Shown in pieces: positions 58,626 through 64,000 of a DNA stretch of 64,000 bases (position 1 is its first letter; each line of letters begins with the position of its first letter). The notes below the pieces were generated by a model. The model ran no database searches and was not told the origin of the DNA. It was given only the letters and a program-made list of their open reading frames with translations. The DNA is from Stictocephala bisonia (taxonomy: Eukaryota; Arthropoda; Insecta; Hemiptera; Membracidae), in contig JAQJVL010002626.1 of NCBI GenBank assembly GCA_035578905.1, positions 1 through 64,000 on the forward strand. The letters run 5' to 3'. The position numbers and the translations under genes were made by a program.

Positions 58626-59879
58626 CACAAACTGGTAAATCCAATGATTGACTGACCACTGAATCCGATCTCCATGTGTAAGTTTTCGATAGTGATAAGA
58701 TAAGGCCAGATCGGATTCCTAAAGGATAAGGAATACCGCAGTGAACGTAAAAATGATTTTGGAACAGTTTTTAAAGCAACAGAATATTTATCAAGTGGTA
58801 GTCAATTAACGGAAAAGATCCCTGATTTTAAATATTAGAGAATTTGTAATCTATTCTACAGGTTATCCTGTTTTAATGTAATAATTAGGGACGTTTTATA
58901 CAATAATAGTATAAAAAACGTAGATTTGGACATTTTTTATTTATTAAATTATTATTCAATTAAATTACTGGACGTGTATGCACGAGAACGGTTTTCACAT
59001 AAATTCACAGATTTATTGTTAAGTTATAGTTCAAATTACATTGAATTTAGTTAAAGAATAACTATAGAATAATATCCAAGAAATTTCTTCAAATGAATTG
59101 GTAAAACTTAAAGGAGCTTTTACAGTAAGTGGATAGTCACTTTTTGAGTCTGTTTAACAGCCTAACCCAAGTGATGATTGCCCTTGTCAACCCTAGGGTT
59201 CTTATTCAATTGTAAAGAAGGACGGTTCAGTTTATAGAAAATACATATTTCTATTGGAGTCAATAACGTCTAGAAATAGTTAGGATGACTATTGTTAAGA
59301 TTTTAAGAGATTTTAATTTAATTCCATGTTTTTCAGTTTAACAAGTTATTTTGAGACAAGTTAACAGTAGCTTTAGTTACTATGTCATTAATATTAATAT
59401 CATTAACAGTTTACTATCTTGAACTGTATTTATTTATTTCAATTCTTTAAATAAATCAAAAAGAGTATGAATACATTTCCAATGCTACTTGTATAACACT
59501 AAAAGAATTTATTGCTAGGCATCGGACTGACAAAAAAATATAACGTTACAGTTTTACAGTATTACAAAAAAATATAATGCAACAGTTTATACTTGGCTAA
59601 ACAATTCTAACATTATTACTCTGAGAGGACCACTGTGGTTAAAAACACTTATTTGCAAAAAGGAAGGAGGCAATACACTTGGTGGTGGACCGTACTCCAA
59701 CTCACTAAGTGGTTTAGGAAACTCACTTCAACTATTATTCGTCTTTGTATGATCAAAACATCATCTACCTCAGAGTTAAGCTAATGCCAACTCCCCCACC
59801 TCCTTAAAAGTCCCTTAAAAAAAATTTACTAAAAAAGTACTTAAACGGTAACTAAACCAATTTATACCGATGTGCAGTA
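58626..59879. other. AT-rich; shared fragment at 59690-59790
   Basis: No gene. 59717-59790 matches 32590-32680 (AACTCACTTCAACTA, CTCAGAGTTAAGC). The rest is unassigned. Confidence 0.5.
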
Positions 59880-60009
59880 ACTCTCATGACGTCAGACGAT
59901 TGTAGCTCAGGCGTTTGGTATTGAAGAATACTGCAGAACATAAGTATATTCCATGTATATTCACCCGGTCCTCTTTATACCGACACAACAACCGCTCAAT
60001 GGTTACTAT
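59880..60009 (+). repeat. SINE-like family A, copy 6, left part (split by a LINE)
   Basis: TTCACCCGGTCCTCTTTATA and CAACCGCTCAATGGTTACTA are family A 5' sequence, interrupted at CTAT (60006-60009). The copy resumes at 61606. Confidence 0.82.
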
Positions 60010-61605
60010 GAAATAATGATTTATTCCGTGAAATAATACATGATTATAAACAAAAAATTACAATTCTCGGAATTAATCAACCACAGTTTTCCAGTAGTTG
60101 TGGTTGATGAGTCCAGTCCATTTACATAATTAACAGATAAAAATGGCTCACTGTGGCATCTGCTTAAATAGTAATAAAGATATATTTATATATATACAAG
60201 AGTTATACTACAAAAATGTAGACTAAAATATTTTTATATTTGAGACAAATACCCAAATATATCAAATATAATACACAGAAATTATGTCATATGTACTTAG
60301 AATAATATAGACAGAATTAAATAAAACATCGAACAACCAAACGAAAAAACTATCAACCATCATAACTTTAAACAAAAATCAACAGGAAAAACATCAAACG
60401 AAAATATAAATACCTATTTAACACAGTATTTACATCAATATATAATCTGTTGAAATAGGTTAAATAATGAAAATTATATATGCCACCGAATACTATCATT
60501 TATATTTCGAAAATACAAAAAAGGAGCAAAATCAGCTCATGTGAGATATTCCTCCAAAAAAGAAGTGTCATGTAAAGTAAACAACCAATATTTTACCCTT
60601 TTGCGAAAGGCTTTTAAATTTGGACTTTCTTTAATTTTTGAATTTAGTTGATTAAAATAATTTGGTCCAAGATATAGATAAGAGTGCATGAAGAAAATTT
60701 ATTAACTTTCGGTTTTATGAATAGTCTTTGAATGTTGCTTCTAAGTTCAGGACGCACCCTGGTTGAACCTCTATTTCCACTCCTTATATAAAATTGCTTT
60801 AGTGTTTTGAAAATAAACAAATGTTGTAAAGGCATTACACCCGTTTGACAATATAAAGGAAAAGAATGCTCTTGTCTATTTTTCTTAAGAATTAATTTAA
60901 TAAATTTATTTTGAGATTTTCTTAAATTATTGATGAGATATTTATAAGTTCCTCCCCAGCATAAAATTCCGTACTGCAATCTAGACTGAATTAAGCACAA
61001 TATAGACAAATTAAAAGTTGTGTGACAAAATTGTTTTAAAAAGAAGAATTTTCTAACGTTAAATTTAATCTGTCTGTGCAATTGTAATACATGTTTCTTC
61101 CAAGATAAACGTTCATCAAGATAGACCCCTAAATATTTGAAACTGTCAACCTTTTCGACTGGTACACAGTTACATCCAATACTAACCTTACAGTCAATAG
61201 AGTGATAATATAATGGATAGTCAAAATTAAAGCTCTTGTAACCAAAATTAATAAATTTAGTTTTTGAAACATTAACTATCATTTTATTATTAATACACCA
61301 GTTTCTCAGAGTAATCAAGTCTTTGTTCATTTCCGAATATACAGTTTGTTTGTTTTTGTTGTTATAGTTAAAAGCGATGTCATCTGCAAATGCACTAATT
61401 CTTCCAATAAAATATTGCTTTAGTAAATCATTAATAAAAATTATAAAAAGATTTGCTGAGAGTACAGTACCCTGAGGAACACCCCTTTTTATAACAAGCG
61501 GGGCGCTTAAATTGTCTTGTATTTTAACCTGTTGTACCCTACCACTGAGATAACTCTGAAACCACTGCTTTGCCACACCCCTGATACCAATAGATTCCAT
61601 TTTTT
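60010..61605 (-). mobile_element. 5'-truncated LINE (Jockey/CR1-like) inserted in a family A repeat
   Basis: The 1.6-kb copy lies between two halves of a family A repeat. Joining its borders gives GGTTACTAT then CGACGTGGACAC, matching the family's GGTTGCTATCGGCGTGGACA. CTAT is repeated on both sides (60006-60009, 61606-61609). The minus-strand 3' end carries an AATAAA (60025-60020) and a short AT-rich end rather than a long poly(A). ORF1, endonuclease and N-terminal RT are absent. Confidence 0.93.
60537..61605 (-). pseudogene. LINE reverse transcriptase, C-terminal two-thirds, one frameshift
   Basis: Coding starts within RT at KMESIGIRGVAKQWFQSYLS. GVPQGTVLSANLFIIFINDL is the QG block and ISAFADDIAF the catalytic FADD box, both intact. 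YLGVYLDERLSWKKHV and FFLKQFC follow, then the thumb and C-terminal region (LIQSRLQYGILCWGG, LRKSQNKFIKLIL, QHLFIFKTLKQFY). The open frame ends at 60644, but near 60700 a neighbouring frame restores the family-typical YLYLGPNYFNQLNSKIKES and NLKAFRKRVKYWLFTLHD to a stop at 60537, so there is a frameshift. The few codons upstream of 61605 come from the host repeat. It is closest to Jockey/CR1-type LINEs and not functional. Confidence 0.93.
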
Positions 61606-61945
61606 CTATCGACGTGGACACTACTAGAGAAGTCTCGGGTGTCTATGTTGGGTGATAGTAACGGTTCAGATGATGTGTAGGGATGAGAACTGAGGGTCAG
61701 GCTCGTCAGTTAGTTGAAAATCAGACCAACACTACGTGGTTCGGATTCCACGTAAAGCTTTAGGTCTCTTAATTGCCCTAGCAATTAGGCTATTTGTAAA
61801 TAGCTCCTTCTAGGAACAGTCGACCTTAGTTAGTAACAGTGACTACACTCGTTCATCTACACTCATCTCACTCATTCATCTCATATTCGCTCGTATCTTG
61901 ACGATCGGCGTCTTAATAGTGAATAATGAATGAACAATGAATAAT
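61606..61945 (+). repeat. SINE-like family A, copy 6, right part
   Basis: CGACGTGGACACTACTAGAG, AAGTCTCGGGTGTCTATGTT, TACGTGGTTCGGATTCCACG, CGACCTTAGTTAGTAACAGT, then the tail AATAATGAATGAACAATGA. This copy defines the 3' end of the family. Confidence 0.88.
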
Positions 61946-62177
61946 AAATGAAAATATCATAAAGCCATAGTACATTATAAATTATCACATGCACAATTTT
62001 AGAAGAATTAATTGAACTATATGTCTTTCTAATTTAACCAAATCCACAATTAAAAATAGCCTTAGTAGAGTATGCAGAAAATAATTTAACTAATGAAACT
62101 AAGAATTCGTTCCTAAATTGTCTTACTTGGATAGTATTAATATACAGGACTAATGAAGAGAACTAAAATCCTAAAAT
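61946..62177. other. AT-rich spacer before the satellite
   Basis: No supported feature. Confidence 0.5.
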
Positions 62178-63962
62178 TCACGCTAGCATAATTGTGCTAT
62201 TCATGCTAGTATAGTTGTGATATTCACGCTAGCATGATTGTGCTATTCATGCTAGTATAGTTGTGATATTCACGCTAGCATGATTGTGCTATTCATGCTA
62301 GTATAGTTGTGATATTCACGCTAGCATAATTGTGCTATTCATGCTAGTATAGTTGTGATATTCACGCTAGCATGATTGTGCTATTCATGCTAGTATAGTT
62401 GTGATATTCACGCTAGCATAATTGTGCTATTCATGCTAGTATAGTTGTGATATTCACGCTAGCATAATTGTGCTATTCATGCTAGTATAGTTGTGATATT
62501 CACGCTAGCATAATTGTGCTATTCATGCTAGTATAGTTGTGATATTCACGCTAGCATAATTGTGCTATTCATGCTAGTATAGTTGTGATATTCACGCTAG
62601 CATAATTGTGCTATTCATGCTAGTATAGTTGTTATATTCACGCTAGCATAATTGTGCTATTCATGCTAGTATAGTTGTGATATTCACGCTAGCATAATTG
62701 TGCTATTCATGCTAGTATAGTTGTGATATTCACGCTAGCATAATTGTGCTATTCATGCTAGTATAGTTGTGATATTCACACTAGCATAATTGTGCTATTC
62801 ATGCTAGTATAGTTGTGATATTCACGCTAGCATAATTGTGCTATTCATGCTAGTATAGTTGTGATATTCACGCTAGCATAATTGTGCTATTCATGCTAGT
62901 ATAGTTGTGATATTCACACTAGCATAATTGTGCTATTCATGCTAGTATAGTTGTGATATTCACGCTAGCATAATTGTGCTATTCATGCTAGTATAGTTGT
63001 GATATTCACGTTAGCATAATTGTGCTATTCATGCTAGTATAGTTGTGATATTCACGCTAGCATAATTGTGCTATTCATGCTAGTATAGTTGTGATATTCA
63101 CGCTAGCATAATTGTGCTATTCATGCTAGTATAGTTGTGATATTCACGCTAGCATAATTGTGCTATTCATGCTAGTATAGTTGTGATATTCACGCTAGCA
63201 TAATTGTGCTATTCATGCTAGTATAGTTGTGATATTCACGCTAGCATAATTGTGCTATTCATGCTAGTATAGTTGTGATATTCACGCTAGCATAATTGTG
63301 CTATTCATGCTAGTATAGTTGTGATATTCACGCTAGCATAATTGTGCTATTCATGCTAGTATAGTTGTTATATTCACGCTAGCATAATTGTGCTATTCAT
63401 GCTAGTATAGTTGTGATATTCACGCTAGCATAATTGTGCTATTCATGCTAGTATAGTTGTGATATTCACGCTAGCATAATTGTGCTATTCACGCTAGTAT
63501 AGTTGTGATATTCACGCTAGCATAATTGTGTTATTCACGCTAGTATAGTTGTGATATTCACGCTAGCATAATTGTGCTATTCATGCTAGCATAATTGTGA
63601 TATTCACGCTAGCATAGTTGTGATATTCACGCTAGCATAATTGTGATATTCACGCTAGCATAATTGTGATATTCATGCTAGCATAATTGTGCTATTCACG
63701 TTAGCATAATTTTGATATTCACGCTAGCTTAATTATGATATTCACGCTAGCATAACTTTGATATTCACGCTAGCATAATTGTGATATTCACGCTAGTATG
63801 ATTGTGCTATTCACGCTAGTATAGTTGTGATATTCATGCTAGCATAATTGTGCTATTCACGCTAGCATAATTGTGATATTCACGCTAGTATAGTTGTGAT
63901 ATTCAGGCTAGTATGATTCTGTTATTCACGCTAGCATAATTGTGCTATTAACGCTAGCAAAT
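62178..63962. repeat. 23-bp satellite in 46-bp higher-order dimers
   Basis: Two 23-bp monomer types alternate: GCTAGCATAATTGTGCTATT plus CAT, and GCTAGTATAGTTGTGATATT plus CAC. The 46-bp dimer repeats almost perfectly from 62178 to about 63540, about 30 copies. After about 63570 the strict alternation breaks down into mixed, more diverged monomers (TTTTGATATT, GCTTAATTATG, CAGGCTAG) up to 63962. The array ends 40 bp before the window edge. Confidence 0.97.
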
Positions 63963-64000
63963 GTAATTCACAGCATTAAAAAAATAGTTATCTCTATTTT

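Overview
This is a non-coding, AT-rich stretch of a large repeat-filled animal genome, most likely an insect. The TTAGG-type telomeric motifs (about 38.4, 38.6, 44.0 and 58.6 kb), hAT and Tc1/mariner-IS630 transposons, Jockey/CR1-like LINE remnants and abundant minisatellites fit an insect; a hemipteran is a guess that the sequence alone does not prove. I see no host protein-coding gene, no intact tRNA or rRNA gene and no CRISPR. Every protein-like stretch comes from a transposable element and every one is broken.

Layout. 1-1370: 17-bp satellite. 1.7-2.6 kb: foldback element. 2.76-3.60 kb: an 840-bp (GA)n tract. 4.2-5.2 kb: a SINE-like repeat (family A) and a hAT-like MITE full of TATCGATA. 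6.7-10.6 kb: short repeats, a tRNA-headed SINE, family B, and a TA-flanked MITE. 10957-17263: a hAT transposon with a broken BED-finger transposase on the minus strand; nested inside it lie a 36-bp minisatellite and a complete IS630/Tc1-like element (13871-16747) with about 300-bp terminal inverted repeats and a crippled transposase. 18-20.6 kb: possible Helitron-like remnants. 22.5-25.0 kb: a 71-bp minisatellite. 25.0-28.1 kb: three more TATCGATA MITEs. 28.8-29.0 kb: a short element with tRNA-like heads facing each other. 31.6-32.4 kb: a 64-bp array with an inverted block. 33.7-35.8 kb: a 145-bp array split by a 5'-truncated LINE. 37.1 kb: an RT fragment. 38.2-38.7 and 43.8-44.1 kb: 22-bp minisatellites joined to TTAGG repeats. 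47.1-48.3 kb: a large foldback element. 50-59 kb: scattered repeat copies. 60.0-61.6 kb: a LINE inserted into a family A copy. 62.2-63.96 kb: a 23/46-bp higher-order satellite.

The elements interact by nesting: IS630 in hAT, LINE in SINE, LINE in minisatellite, MITE in SINE. This gives a readable order of insertions. The most unusual themes are a 35-36-bp GTGGGT-type minisatellite present at eight or more places in both orientations, a 22-bp minisatellite repeatedly fused to telomere-type repeats, and MITEs whose ends are packed with TATCGATA. All family assignments come from reading the sequence by eye; no database search was run.
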